From positions 1-64,000 of the forward strand of contig JACQFQ010000010.1 of assembly GCA_016199985.1 (NCBI GenBank): a stretch of 64,000 bases of DNA, read 5' to 3'. Below the pieces are notes generated by a model. It had not been told where the DNA came from, searched no databases, and worked only from the letters and a program-made list of their open reading frames with translations. Below, piece by piece: positions 17,748 through 27,289 of the stretch; position 1 is the stretch's first letter, and each line of letters begins with the position of its first letter. This DNA is from Verrucomicrobiota bacterium (GTDB taxonomy: Bacteria > Verrucomicrobiota > Verrucomicrobiia > Limisphaerales > UBA11320). Made by a program: the position numbers and the translations under genes.

Positions 17748-19775
17748 CTAGGCGGTGGCTGGAGAGGGCGATCCGAGGCCCGGACCGATCTTGGGAGGCG
17801 TGGGCTTGATCACTTCGGGCAATGTCGTGGCGGCCTGCGCGCCGCGGGGAGGATCGATGTTGCGCGGGGGCTCGGGCGGCGTGAGATGCCCCGTGCGCAC
17901 GATCTCCTCGACCTGCTTGCCATCCAAGGTCTCGTGCTCCAGAAGCGCGTTCGCCACCATCTCGAGCCGATCCCGGCTCTGCATGATGAGGCCCGTCGCG
18001 CGCTGATACGCGGAGTCGATCAACGCCTTCACCTCGGTGTCGATCTGCTTGGCGGTGTCGTCGCTGTAGTCCTTGCGACGCATCATCTCGCGACCCAGAA
18101 ACACCTCGTCGTCGTTTCCGAATTGGATCATGCCGAGCTTCTCGCTCATGCCGAACTGACACACCATGGCGCGCGCGATGTTGGTCGCCTGCTGAATATC
18201 CATGGCGGCTCCGCTGGAAATATCGCCGGAGATGATCTCTTCCGCAATCCGTCCGCCCATGATGATGCAGAGCTGATCGAGCAATTGCTTGCGTCGATGG
18301 CTCAGCACGTCGTCCTTGGGAAGATTCATCGTCGAGCCCAGGGATTGACCGCGAGGAATGATCGTCACCTTGTGCAGAGGGTGCGCGAACTCGCACAACA
18401 CATTCAGCACCGCGTGCCCGGCCTCATGCCAGGCCGTAAACTTCTTCTCGTCATCGGTCATCGCAAGGCTGCGGCGCTCGCGGCCCCAGCGGACCTTGTC
18501 GCGCGCCTCCTCAAGCTCCTTGCCGCCGACCGCCTTCTTGTTCTGCCGTGCCGCCAGAAGAGCGGCCTCGTTGAGCAAGTTGGCCAACTCGGCCCCCGAG
18601 AAGCCCGGAGTGCCTCGCGCGGTGACCGAGAGATCCACGCCGGGCTCGAGCTTCACGTTCTTGGAGTGGACCTTGAGAATCGCCTCGCGGCCCTTGACGT
18701 CGGGCAACGCGACCGTGACCTGGCGATCGAAGCGCCCGGGACGCAGCAGCGCGGGATCGAGCACATCCGGCCGATTCGTGGCCGCAATGATGATGATGCC
18801 CTCTGTGGTGTCGAAGCCGTCCATCTCGACAAGCAGCGCGTTCAATGTCTGCTCGCGCTCGTCATTGCCGCCGCCCAAGCCGACGCCGCGACTGCGGCCT
18901 ACGGCGTCAATTTCGTCGATGAAAACAAGGCACGGAGTGTTCTTGCGGGCCTGCTCGAACATGTCGCGAACGCGGCTGGCGCCGACGCCCACAAACATCT
19001 CCACAAAATCGGAGCCGCTGATGCTGAAGAAAGCCGCGTCGGCCTCGCCGGCGATCGCTTTGGCAAGAAGAGTCTTTCCAGTTCCCGGAGCCCCCACCAT
19101 GAGCACGCCCTTGGGGATCCGTCCGCCGAGGCGCTGAAATTTCTTGGGGTCGCGGAGGAACTCGACGAGCTCGGAGACCTCCTCCTTCGCCTCGTCGACT
19201 CCGGCGACATCCTTGAACGTCACCTTGTTCTTCTCCTTGGTCATCAGTCGGGCCTTGCTCTTGCCGAAACTCAGCGCGCCCTTCCCCGCCATCTTCAGCT
19301 GTCGGATGAAGACAATCCACAGGAACGCGCCCACCAGCACCACCGGCGCGATGGTCCACAGGGCTTGAATCAGAAAGGCGTTGGGCTGGCGAACTTCGTA
19401 TCGACCCGATGAAAGCAGCTTCTCTTCGAACTTCTCAGGGAGGCGCACGTGAGCGACGAAAAACTCCTCGGCCTCCTTGCCGCTTTCCATGATGCGTTTG
19501 CCATCGGCGTCGAGCTTGTAGGCGCGGCCGCGAACTTCCTGGAGAGCGGATGTGAGCTCGTACGTGATGGTGGCTTTGATCACCGAGTCGGTCTCGACGA
19601 GCTTGCCGAACTGCGGCTGCGTCAACTCGCGGCCCTGCTGCATGCCGCGGCTCGTGGTGAGAAGCAGGAGAGGAATGGATACGAGGATGATCAGCCAGAG
19701 GAGGAAGCGCTGCGAAGCGCCGCGTCCGTCGGACGTTTGCTTGTCATCGTCTCGGTTCTTGTCGTTGTCACTCAT
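17748..19775 (-). CDS. ftsH: ATP-dependent zinc metalloprotease FtsH
   Basis: 675 residues from ATG 19775 ([12 protein letters not shown]). There are two membrane segments (about 24-40 and 136-158) around a periplasmic domain, then an AAA+ module with Walker A GAPGTGKT (228-235), Walker B VFIDEID (284-290), second region of homology [19 protein letters not shown], and the zinc motif HEAGH (450-454). All key residues are present. FtsH is the membrane-anchored quality-control protease that degrades misfolded membrane proteins and regulators such as LpxC. The acidic hydrophilic N-terminal extension before TM1 is longer than in E. coli. It follows tilS, a gene order also seen in Bacillus. Confidence 0.97.
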   Translation of the reverse strand: MSDNDKNRDDDKQTSDGRGASQRFLLWLIILVSIPLLLLTTSRGMQQGRELTQPQFGKLVETDSVIKATITYELTSALQEVRGRAYKLDADGKRIMESGKEAEEFFVAHVRLPEKFEEKLLSSGRYEVRQPNAFLIQALWTIAPVVLVGAFLWIVFIRQLKMAGKGALSFGKSKARLMTKEKNKVTFKDVAGVDEAKEEVSELVEFLRDPKKFQRLGGRIPKGVLMVGAPGTGKTLLAKAIAGEADAAFFSISGSDFVEMFVGVGASRVRDMFEQARKNTPCLVFIDEIDAVGRSRGVGLGGGNDEREQTLNALLVEMDGFDTTEGIIIIAATNRPDVLDPALLRPGRFDRQVTVALPDVKGREAILKVHSKNVKLEPGVDLSVTARGTPGFSGAELANLLNEAALLAARQNKKAVGGKELEEARDKVRWGRERRSLAMTDDEKKFTAWHEAGHAVLNVLCEFAHPLHKVTIIPRGQSLGSTMNLPKDDVLSHRRKQLLDQLCIIMGGRIAEEIISGDISSGAAMDIQQATNIARAMVCQFGMSEKLGMIQFGNDDEVFLGREMMRRKDYSDDTAKQIDTEVKALIDSAYQRATGLIMQSRDRLEMVANALLEHETLDGKQVEEIVRTGHLTPPEPPRNIDPPRGAQAATTLPEVIKPTPPKIGPGLGSPSPATA

Positions 19776-19984
19776 GATTTGGACAGATCGTCCGCAAACT
19801 AGCACCCGCTGGCAGGACAGGCAATAGGCGGACGTCTAAGAATTGCCGCAAGGCACAACCTGCGACATAAGAGGCGCGCCACTCGGCGCTGTCGAGTCCC
19901 AAAAGGCCTCCTTCACCACTAATCGACATCCTCAAAGGCTCCTTCACCACCGAATGTAGGCAAAACCCAGAATGCGGCAAAAAC
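19776..19984. other. tilS-ftsH spacer with a short direct repeat and a small open frame
   Basis: On the minus strand a 53-codon frame starts at ATG 19929, with GAAGGAG nine bases upstream, and ends at TGA 19768, overlapping the ftsH start by 8 bases. The spacer also holds an imperfect 18-base direct repeat (19902-19920 and 19934-19951; core CTTCACCAC). The frame has no recognisable domain and could equally be a coincidence inside a repeat. Confidence 0.3.
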
Positions 19985-21403
19985 TCACTGGTCCGCGGGT
20001 GAAACCGTCCGACCCGAAGTATCGACCATGGACCACACGAGCCATCGACGCGTCTGGAGGGTCACTTTGACGTCCTCACCTGGACGCAGCCCCTCCACCC
20101 AAAAGATGTCGCCGGAGGCCAGGCAGGCCACCCATCGGGTCTCACGGTCGGCGCGCGGCACTTTCGTGTTGATGAACAAGTCCTGAAGCTTGGCAGTCCC
20201 CCCCAACCCCAACGGCCGATACCGATCGCCCGGACGCCAACGCCTCAGCACGACCCGGGCCCCCACCTGGGATCCGTCGAAGACTTCCACGCCGGCGGAC
20301 CTGCGGGAAGGCCAGCCCAACGGACATTTCAGGCGCGTTTCCCAGCGAAGTTCCTTCTTCCCCAGCGAAACTCGCCCGGATTCGCCGCTCAGGTCGACTT
20401 CAAGGAAAACATCCGGCCAGGCCGAGACGGAAGGGGGCGTCCACCAACCCACGCGACCTTGATCGTCGCGAATAACAATCCCCGAACGGTTCTTTCCCGA
20501 CTTCGAGACCGCGATCGGCTTCCCGGGCGAGACGCGGAGCGACTCGACCAGATCAAAGGTGGCCTCCACCCCCAGATCGGCCAGTTGGCAGCGGGTCGCG
20601 TGTCGCTGAACCGCTAGGTCGAGTTCAGACCAGTCCGCGTTCGAATCCCCGTCGATCCAAACCCTCGCCTGGGCCTCCACGAAGCGAGCGTCGCCGCCGA
20701 CGATGTCCATGGATCGGCGGATGGCGTCCGCAACGCCCTCGCCCCATTCCTTTCGCAAGCGAGGGAGAATCTCGTGTCGGATGTGGTTGCGCCGACAGTC
20801 GAGGCGTTCGTTCGAGGCGTCCTCGCGGAACTCGATCCCCTGCTCCGTCGCCCACGCCCGGATCTCCGACTTGCCGCGTCCCAACAACGGACGCGCGATC
20901 CTCAAGCCCCGCGCTCCCGGGAATGGATCGGAGTAACCCATCCCCGCGAGACCCTCGCCCCCCGCTCCGCGGCAGGCGCGCATGAGAAAAAGCTCCGCTT
21001 GATCGTCCGCGTGGTGCGCCGCGGCGACGCAGCGAAAGCCTTCAGCCTTGGCGACGCGGGAGAGGAAGGATTGGCGCATTTCGCGCGCGGCCATCTCGAT
21101 CGAGACGCCTCGCGACTGCGCGAGCGCGCGAACATCGCCATCGCCGCGGAAGAAGGCAACGCCGAGACGCCGCGCGGTTCGACGGACCAGGCGCTCATCG
21201 GCGTCGCCTGCCTGGCCGCGCAAGCGGTGATTGAAGTGAGCGAGAGCGAAGGCGCATCGGCGCGCGGGAAGGATCCGGCTGAGGCATTCGACCAGGACCA
21301 TGGAGTCGACGCCGCCCGACGCCGCGATGAGGATTCTCTGTCGCGGACTAAAAAGTCCGCGCTCCCGGATCTCCAGGCAAACACTCTCGAAGAATCGATC
21401 CAC
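19985..21403 (-). CDS. tilS: tRNA(Ile)-lysidine synthetase
   Basis: 472 residues from a GTG at 21403. The PP-loop SGGVDS (29-34) is followed by LAHFNHRLRG, RGVSIEMAAREMR and AAHHADDQAELFLMR, the N-type ATP pyrophosphatase core. The C-terminal part (GDRYRPLGLGGTAKLQDLFI) is the TilS C-terminal domain. The enzyme modifies C34 of the AUA-reading tRNA-Ile to lysidine and is essential in most bacteria. It is upstream of ftsH on the same strand with a ~210-base spacer. Confidence 0.95.
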   Translation of the reverse strand: MDRFFESVCLEIRERGLFSPRQRILIAASGGVDSMVLVECLSRILPARRCAFALAHFNHRLRGQAGDADERLVRRTARRLGVAFFRGDGDVRALAQSRGVSIEMAAREMRQSFLSRVAKAEGFRCVAAAHHADDQAELFLMRACRGAGGEGLAGMGYSDPFPGARGLRIARPLLGRGKSEIRAWATEQGIEFREDASNERLDCRRNHIRHEILPRLRKEWGEGVADAIRRSMDIVGGDARFVEAQARVWIDGDSNADWSELDLAVQRHATRCQLADLGVEATFDLVESLRVSPGKPIAVSKSGKNRSGIVIRDDQGRVGWWTPPSVSAWPDVFLEVDLSGESGRVSLGKKELRWETRLKCPLGWPSRRSAGVEVFDGSQVGARVVLRRWRPGDRYRPLGLGGTAKLQDLFINTKVPRADRETRWVACLASGDIFWVEGLRPGEDVKVTLQTRRWLVWSMVDTSGRTVSPADQ

Positions 21404-21662
21404 GCCGAAGAGTTAGCGACGCCCCTGATGAAACCGCAAGCCGCGCTTTGCCCCTGTGAGATCCTCACGCGGCGGTTCACAAATCAACTCGCGACCTGAA
21501 GTTTTGGGGGTCCGCCTCGAGAATGCCCCGAGCGCCTGGGACGAGCAAAGCCACAGCGAAGTGAAGCGCGAGAAGAGGAGAGCTTCGAAAGTTTCGAGCC
21601 GCGAGGCGCCAGGCGGGAAGGTTGCAGCAGGACGAATCGCCGTCTACTTTGCCCGCTCGCTT

Positions 21663-24461
21663 ATGCAGCGCTTGTTATCACTGCCGCCCCGAATCGCCAG
21701 AGACTTCACCGCCCTCGAACCCCAGCGGGCCCAGCAATGGTTCGTGGGATCCGACCCTGCGGGCGCCAATCTGGGCTCCGGCGGCGGAACGATGCATCTG
21801 CTGCGTGAGGCCTGGAAAGCCACAGGCGGCGGCCTCTCCTTCCAGGGATGGATTCGCCAATCGCGGAAGCTGATCGTCCACGCCGGCGGCGAAAGCCGTC
21901 GACTCCCCGCCTACGCGGTGATGGGCAAGGCCCTGATCCCGATGCCAGTCGTGCGCTGGTCCCACGGCCAGCGCCTCGACCAAACGCTCCTCGATCTCCA
22001 GCAGGACTGCTATGGGGGCCTGTTCGCGCAAGCGCCGGAGTCGGGGCGGGTGATGATCACGAGCGGCGACGTCCTGCTGCGCCACGCGCCCCGCCTGCCG
22101 CGGTTCCCGGAGGTGGATGTCCTCGCCATGGGGCTGTGGGTCAAACCCGAGCAGGCGTCGCATCACGGCGTCTTCTTCTGCCCGCGTCGAAATCCGCACG
22201 AGCTGACCTTCTTCCTCCAGAAGCCCTCGGCCGCGCGGATCCGCGAGCTCAGCGTCGACAACCTCTTCCTGGTCGATGTCGGCGTCTGGATCCTCAGCGA
22301 AAAAGCCCTCGCGGCGCTTGAGCGAAAGTGCGGCGACCCTCTGCGCCAGTATGAGCTCTACGCCGATTTCGGGTTGGGGCTCGGCGCCCGCCCGGTTCAG
22401 CAGGATCCGGAAGTCAACAGCCTCACCTGCGCCGTGATTCCCCTGCCCGGCGGCGAGTTCTACCACTTCGGAACAAGCCGCGCGCTGATCGAGTCGGTCG
22501 CGGCGCTGCACAATGTCGTTCTCGATCAAACGCAATGGGGCCTCGCCACCGAGTCGACTCACCCCGATGTCCATTTGCAGAACTGTCGCTTCGCTCCGCC
22601 GCGTTCGCCGGCTCACTCGACGCTTTGGGTGGAAAACGCCACGGTGCCCGGCACGTGGACGCTGACGCGCGACCACCTGATCACCGGCGCGCCCGACAAC
22701 GACTGGACGCTCGAGCTTCCTCCCGGAATCTGCCTGGATTTTGTTCCTGTGGGCGGCGACCGATGGTGTCTCCGGTTCTACGGCATTGACGACCCGTTCC
22801 GGGGCGACGTCTGGCTGGGCCAGCCAGCCGCGCAGTGGTTCGCGCGACGCGGGCTTTCGCCTTTGGGCGGCGACCTGCAAAAGGCGCCTCTCTTCCCCGT
22901 GCTCCCGCTCCGGGAATGGCGCTCCGACCTGATCCAATGGCTTTTGACCGGAACGGACAGCCGCTGCGCGAGCGTGTGGGAGAAAGCGGAGCGGCTCTCG
23001 GCGCAACAGCTGATGGACCGCGCCGATGTCGCGGCCTTGATTGCCCAACGGCGCCGGAATCGGGAGGAGTCCCTGCTCCCGCTCGCGAAGAACTATCGGC
23101 GGAGCGTTTTCTACAAGCTCGATCTCGAAGCGACGGCGGAGCTGTACGCGGGAAGCCAGGCGGAGCTGCCGCCCGAGTTCGGGCCGGATGAGCCCATCGA
23201 CACGATGAAGCGCGTCCAGGACGCGATGTTCCGCGCGGCCGTGCTGCGACATCGCCAACAGCCAGGCTGGGACGCCCAGGAGTTGAAGGCCTTCGCCATG
23301 CTCCAGGACGCGATCGTGCGCGAAGCCGAGCTGGCCCCGGCACGGCCCGAGCGTCGCGTGGTCGACGACCAGATCATCTGGGGGCGCAGCCCGCTCCGAC
23401 TGGATCTCGCCGGCGGATGGACGGACACGCCGCCCTACTGCCTTCAGTTTGGAGGCCGGGTGGTGAACGTGGCCGTCGACCTGAACGGGCAGCCGCCCAT
23501 CCAGGTGTTCGCGCGGCTAAGCGATCGCCACGAGCTGGCGATCCGCTCGATCGACATGGGCGTGGAGGAAAGGGTGCGCACCTACGAGGAGCTCTCATCG
23601 TTCACCCAGATCGGGAGCGGGTTCACCATCGCCAAGGCGGCGCTGGCGCTGGCGGGATTCCTCCCGCGGTTCAGCGCGAGCCAGTCGCCTTCGCTCGAAA
23701 CCCAGCTGCGGGAGTTCGGCGGGGGAATCGAAATCTCGCTTCTCAGCGCGGTGCCGAAGGGGTCGGGGCTGGGAACGAGCAGCATCCTGGCCGCGACCGT
23801 GCTCGGGACATTGAGCGAGCTCTGCGGCCTGGGTTGGAATCATCAGGACCTCTTTCGCCGCACCCTCGCTCTCGAGCAATTGCTGACAACCGGCGGAGGC
23901 TGGCAGGACCAGGTCGGCGGCGTGCTGAACGGACTGAAGTTCATCGAAACCGAGCCGGGCCTTTCGCAGCTCCCCACCGTTCGCTGGCTGCCCGCCGCGC
24001 CGCTGTGCGGAGATCGGACGCTGCTGTATTACACCGGCGTCACCCGCGTGGCGGCGGGGATCCTGCGCCAGATCGTGCGAAAGATGTTTCTCAACGAGCG
24101 CGAGACGCTCGGCATCCTCAGCGAGATCGGCGCCCATGCCCGCCAGAGCGCCGACGCCCTGCAGAAGAACGAGCGGGACGCGGTGGGCGACGCGCTACGC
24201 AAGAGCTGGGAGTTGAACCAGCGGCTCGATGCCGGCACCAATCCGCCGGCGATCCGCGCGATCTTCGACTCAGTGCGGGACTATGTGAGCGGGGCCAAGT
24301 TGCTGGGCGCGGGAGGCGGCGGCTTCATGCTCATGGTGGCGAAAGACGCCGAAGCGGCGCGACGCATACGGGAGAAGCTGACGGAAAGAACGCCAGTGGC
24401 CAAGGCGCGCTTCGTGGATCTGCGCGTCTCCGAGGCTGGGTTCCAGGTCACGCGCAGCTGA
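21663..24461 (+). CDS. fkp: bifunctional fucokinase / L-fucose-1-phosphate guanylyltransferase
   Basis: 932 residues from ATG 21663; the frame is open to 21456 but adds low-quality sequence, and Bacteroides Fkp is 949 residues. The N-terminal half is the GDP-fucose pyrophosphorylase: WFVGSDPAGANLGSGGGT nucleotide-binding loop and ITSGDVLLR. The C-terminal half is a GHMP kinase: RSPLRLDLAGGWTDTPPYC, GSGLGTSSILAATVLG and LLGAGGGGFMLMV. Together they convert free L-fucose through L-fucose-1-phosphate to GDP-L-fucose in the cytoplasm, feeding fucosylation of surface glycans. It stands alone, divergent from tilS, with no fucosyltransferase or fucose permease next to it. Confidence 0.92.
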   Translation: MQRLLSLPPRIARDFTALEPQRAQQWFVGSDPAGANLGSGGGTMHLLREAWKATGGGLSFQGWIRQSRKLIVHAGGESRRLPAYAVMGKALIPMPVVRWSHGQRLDQTLLDLQQDCYGGLFAQAPESGRVMITSGDVLLRHAPRLPRFPEVDVLAMGLWVKPEQASHHGVFFCPRRNPHELTFFLQKPSAARIRELSVDNLFLVDVGVWILSEKALAALERKCGDPLRQYELYADFGLGLGARPVQQDPEVNSLTCAVIPLPGGEFYHFGTSRALIESVAALHNVVLDQTQWGLATESTHPDVHLQNCRFAPPRSPAHSTLWVENATVPGTWTLTRDHLITGAPDNDWTLELPPGICLDFVPVGGDRWCLRFYGIDDPFRGDVWLGQPAAQWFARRGLSPLGGDLQKAPLFPVLPLREWRSDLIQWLLTGTDSRCASVWEKAERLSAQQLMDRADVAALIAQRRRNREESLLPLAKNYRRSVFYKLDLEATAELYAGSQAELPPEFGPDEPIDTMKRVQDAMFRAAVLRHRQQPGWDAQELKAFAMLQDAIVREAELAPARPERRVVDDQIIWGRSPLRLDLAGGWTDTPPYCLQFGGRVVNVAVDLNGQPPIQVFARLSDRHELAIRSIDMGVEERVRTYEELSSFTQIGSGFTIAKAALALAGFLPRFSASQSPSLETQLREFGGGIEISLLSAVPKGSGLGTSSILAATVLGTLSELCGLGWNHQDLFRRTLALEQLLTTGGGWQDQVGGVLNGLKFIETEPGLSQLPTVRWLPAAPLCGDRTLLYYTGVTRVAAGILRQIVRKMFLNERETLGILSEIGAHARQSADALQKNERDAVGDALRKSWELNQRLDAGTNPPAIRAIFDSVRDYVSGAKLLGAGGGGFMLMVAKDAEAARRIREKLTERTPVAKARFVDLRVSEAGFQVTRS

Positions 24462-24523
24462 GTTGAACGCGAAGCGTCATTGAACGCGGCGCTGACGGAC
24501 GCGTTCGTTTCATTCGCGCATCG

Positions 24524-27286
24524 TTAGACAACCGGCTTCGCTTCTTCCGCGTGAGAAGGCAAGGGCGCGCTCACCTTCTCGACGTCGACCGCCACGACCT
24601 TGTACTCCGGACACATCGTGTCTTCGTCGCACTCGCTGCTCGTGACCACGTTCACGAGATGCTCGGGGAAATGGAATGTGCAGTAGAGAATGCCCGGCTT
24701 CACTTCGTCCGAGATCTTCGCGCGCATCCGGACTTCGCCCCGCGCGCTGAAAATCCGCACGAGATCGCCGTCCAGGATGCCCTTCCGCTGCGCGTCCCCG
24801 GGGTGAATGGCAAGCTCGTCCTGGGTCACAATCAAGGCGTTCCCGGTGCGGCGCGTCATCGTCCCGCAGTTGTAATGCTCCAGCAGCCGTCCGGTCGTGA
24901 GGATCATCGGGAACTCCCCTTGATGCTCCACGATCTCGCGGGTCTCCTGGAAAGGGAAAAAGTGAAACTTCCCGCGCCCCCGCTTGAACGTGTCGACGTG
25001 CAGAATGCTCGTGCCGACGCATCCCTCCTGGATCGGCCACTGCGTTCCCTGATCGGTGAGGCCTTCCCAGGTCGCGCCCTTGAAGAAGGGCACAATCCTT
25101 GAAATCTCCGCGAGCACGCCATCCGGCGTGTAGTCCGGCTGATGGCATCCCATCAAATTCATCACATCGACGATGATCTGGCCGTCGGTCCGCGTGCCAG
25201 GCAACGGCGGGACCACGGCGTTGACGCGCTGAACGCGCCGCTCGCCACTGGTGAATGTTCCGCTCTTCTCGAAGAACGACGTCGCCGGCAGCACCACGTT
25301 GGCGAACTCGGCCGTCGGGGTCATGAACAGCTCCTGAACCACCATGAAATCCAGCGCGTTCAGGGCCTTCTTCACATGCTCCGTGTTGGGGTCGGTCTGC
25401 ACGAGATCCTCGCCCATGACCCAGAGCGCCTTCAGCCTTCCGGCGAGCGCCGCGTCGTACATCTGCGGGATCTTCCAACCAATCTGATCGGAGAGACGAG
25501 CGCCGTAAAAGCTCTCGAAGAGCCTGTGGTTGGCGGGATCGTTCACCGGCAGGTAGCCCGCGCCCTGATGCGGCTGGCAGCCCATGTCGGCGGCGCCCTG
25601 CACATTGTTCTGGCCGCGCAGCGGATTCACCCCCACGCCGGGGCGGCCCACGTTTCCGGTCATCATGGCGATGTCGGCGATCGTCATCACGGTCTTCGAA
25701 CCGTGGCTGTGCTCCGTGACGCCCAATCCATGGAAAGCCATGGCGCTTTCGGCGTTGGCGTAGTCGATCGCCGCGGCCCGCACCTGGGCGCGATCCACTC
25801 CATGAATCTTCTCGAGCGCGTCGAGATCCAGCGAGCGCAGCCCCGTCTCAAACTCAGCCCAGTTCTCGCAACGCTTCTCGATGAACTCCTTGTCGATCAT
25901 CCCGGCCTCGAGGATGTAGTAGGCGAACATGTTCAGCAGCGCGACATTCGTGCCGGGACGAAGCTGCAGATGGTGCCTGGCGAAGGGAACCAGCTCGATC
26001 TTCCGGGGATCGACGATGATCAGGGGCACGCCCTTCATGGCGCGCTGCTTGATCTTGGATCCTGTGACGGGATGGCCTTCCGTGGGGTTCGCGCCGATGA
26101 TCAAGATGCAGTCCGTGTGCTCCAGGTCCGCCACGCTGTTCGTCGCCGCGCCCGTTCCGAAGGCCTTCTGCATGCCCCACGCCGTGGGCGAATGGCAGAC
26201 ACGCGCGCAGGCGTCGATGTTGTTCGTTCCGAACACAGTTCGGATGAACTTTTGCATGAGGTAATTCTCCTCATTCGTGCATCGGGCCGACGAAATCCCC
26301 GCGACCGCGTCGCCCCCGTGCTCCTGCTTGATCCGTTGGAGATTCTTGACGATGTGCCCGTAGGCCTGCTCCCAGGTCGCCTCCTCGAAGTGCCCGTTGT
26401 AGCGGATCAACGGCTTTCGCAACCGGTCGCGATGGTTCGCGAACTTGAAGGCGTATCGGCCCTTGAGGCAGGTGTGCGAGTGATTCACCTCGGAATCGGC
26501 CGGCGCCTGGATGGAGAGAATCTCGTTCCCCTTGGACGCGACGATCAGGTTGCACCCGACGCCGCAATAAGTGCACACCGTGCGGGTCTTCTTCGTCGCG
26601 AAGATCCCCTTCGAAGCGAAAATGTCGGAGATCGCCGAAGTCGGGCAGGCCTGGGAGCACGCGCCGCAGGACACGCAGGGTGAATTCTCGAAGTTGGTGT
26701 CCAGCCCCTTGATGATCCGGGCGTTGAACCCCCGGCCGTGCATGCTGAGAACGAACTGCCCCTGCACCTCGTCGCAGGCCCGGACGCAGCGCGAGCAGTT
26801 GATGCACTTCGCGAGCTCCGATGTCATGTACGGATGCGACAGATCCTTCTTCTGGTCCAGGTGGTTCTTCCCGTCCCGATAACGAATCTTGCGCACTCCC
26901 ACCTTGGCCGCGACGGTTTGCAGCTCGCAGTTGCCGTTGATCTCGCAGGTGAGGCAGTCGGGAGGATGATCGCTCAGAACCAGCTCCAGAATGTTGCGAC
27001 GCAGGCGCTGGATCTTGTTCGACTCCGAAAAGACATGCATCCCCGCGGCGAGCGGCGTATGGCAGGCGGCGACGACGCGCGCGGGCCCGTCCGCCTTCAA
27101 CGCCACTTCCACCGAGCAAACGCGGCAGGCGCCGTACGGCTCGAGCTGGGGCGCGTCGCACAGCGTCGGCACGTGGCCGCGTCCGAGATGACGGTCGGTG
27201 AATTTGAGGATCGTGTCGCCGGGAAGCACCGGGTGGGCCTCGCCATCCAGCCAAGCCAGCGAAGAGGAAGCGTCTTGAGGATTCAT
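24524..27286 (-). CDS. fdsA: NAD-dependent formate dehydrogenase, catalytic alpha subunit
   Basis: 920 residues. The N-terminus is NuoG-like: a 2Fe-2S ferredoxin (Cys43, 54, 57, 75), a His-Cys3 cluster site (His107, Cys111, 114, 120), and two 4Fe-4S sites (Cys161/164/167/171 and 204/207/210/214). The molybdopterin domain has its own 4Fe-4S motif (Cys238, 241, 245, 273). Cys364-His365 in ARVCHSPT is the expected metal-ligand position, so this is the cysteine, not the selenocysteine, form. The C-terminal MGD-binding domain contains TTGRLLEHYNCGTMTRR. It oxidises formate to CO2 and passes electrons to the beta subunit, 3 bases upstream. Mo versus W cannot be told. Confidence 0.94.
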   Translation of the reverse strand: MNPQDASSSLAWLDGEAHPVLPGDTILKFTDRHLGRGHVPTLCDAPQLEPYGACRVCSVEVALKADGPARVVAACHTPLAAGMHVFSESNKIQRLRRNILELVLSDHPPDCLTCEINGNCELQTVAAKVGVRKIRYRDGKNHLDQKKDLSHPYMTSELAKCINCSRCVRACDEVQGQFVLSMHGRGFNARIIKGLDTNFENSPCVSCGACSQACPTSAISDIFASKGIFATKKTRTVCTYCGVGCNLIVASKGNEILSIQAPADSEVNHSHTCLKGRYAFKFANHRDRLRKPLIRYNGHFEEATWEQAYGHIVKNLQRIKQEHGGDAVAGISSARCTNEENYLMQKFIRTVFGTNNIDACARVCHSPTAWGMQKAFGTGAATNSVADLEHTDCILIIGANPTEGHPVTGSKIKQRAMKGVPLIIVDPRKIELVPFARHHLQLRPGTNVALLNMFAYYILEAGMIDKEFIEKRCENWAEFETGLRSLDLDALEKIHGVDRAQVRAAAIDYANAESAMAFHGLGVTEHSHGSKTVMTIADIAMMTGNVGRPGVGVNPLRGQNNVQGAADMGCQPHQGAGYLPVNDPANHRLFESFYGARLSDQIGWKIPQMYDAALAGRLKALWVMGEDLVQTDPNTEHVKKALNALDFMVVQELFMTPTAEFANVVLPATSFFEKSGTFTSGERRVQRVNAVVPPLPGTRTDGQIIVDVMNLMGCHQPDYTPDGVLAEISRIVPFFKGATWEGLTDQGTQWPIQEGCVGTSILHVDTFKRGRGKFHFFPFQETREIVEHQGEFPMILTTGRLLEHYNCGTMTRRTGNALIVTQDELAIHPGDAQRKGILDGDLVRIFSARGEVRMRAKISDEVKPGILYCTFHFPEHLVNVVTSSECDEDTMCPEYKVVAVDVEKVSAPLPSHAEEAKPVV

Positions 27287-27289
27287 GAC

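Noticed and set aside
26180..26210. Selenocysteine form of formate dehydrogenase
   Set aside because: The metal-ligand position is an ordinary cysteine codon (ARVCHSPT) and there is no in-frame TGA.
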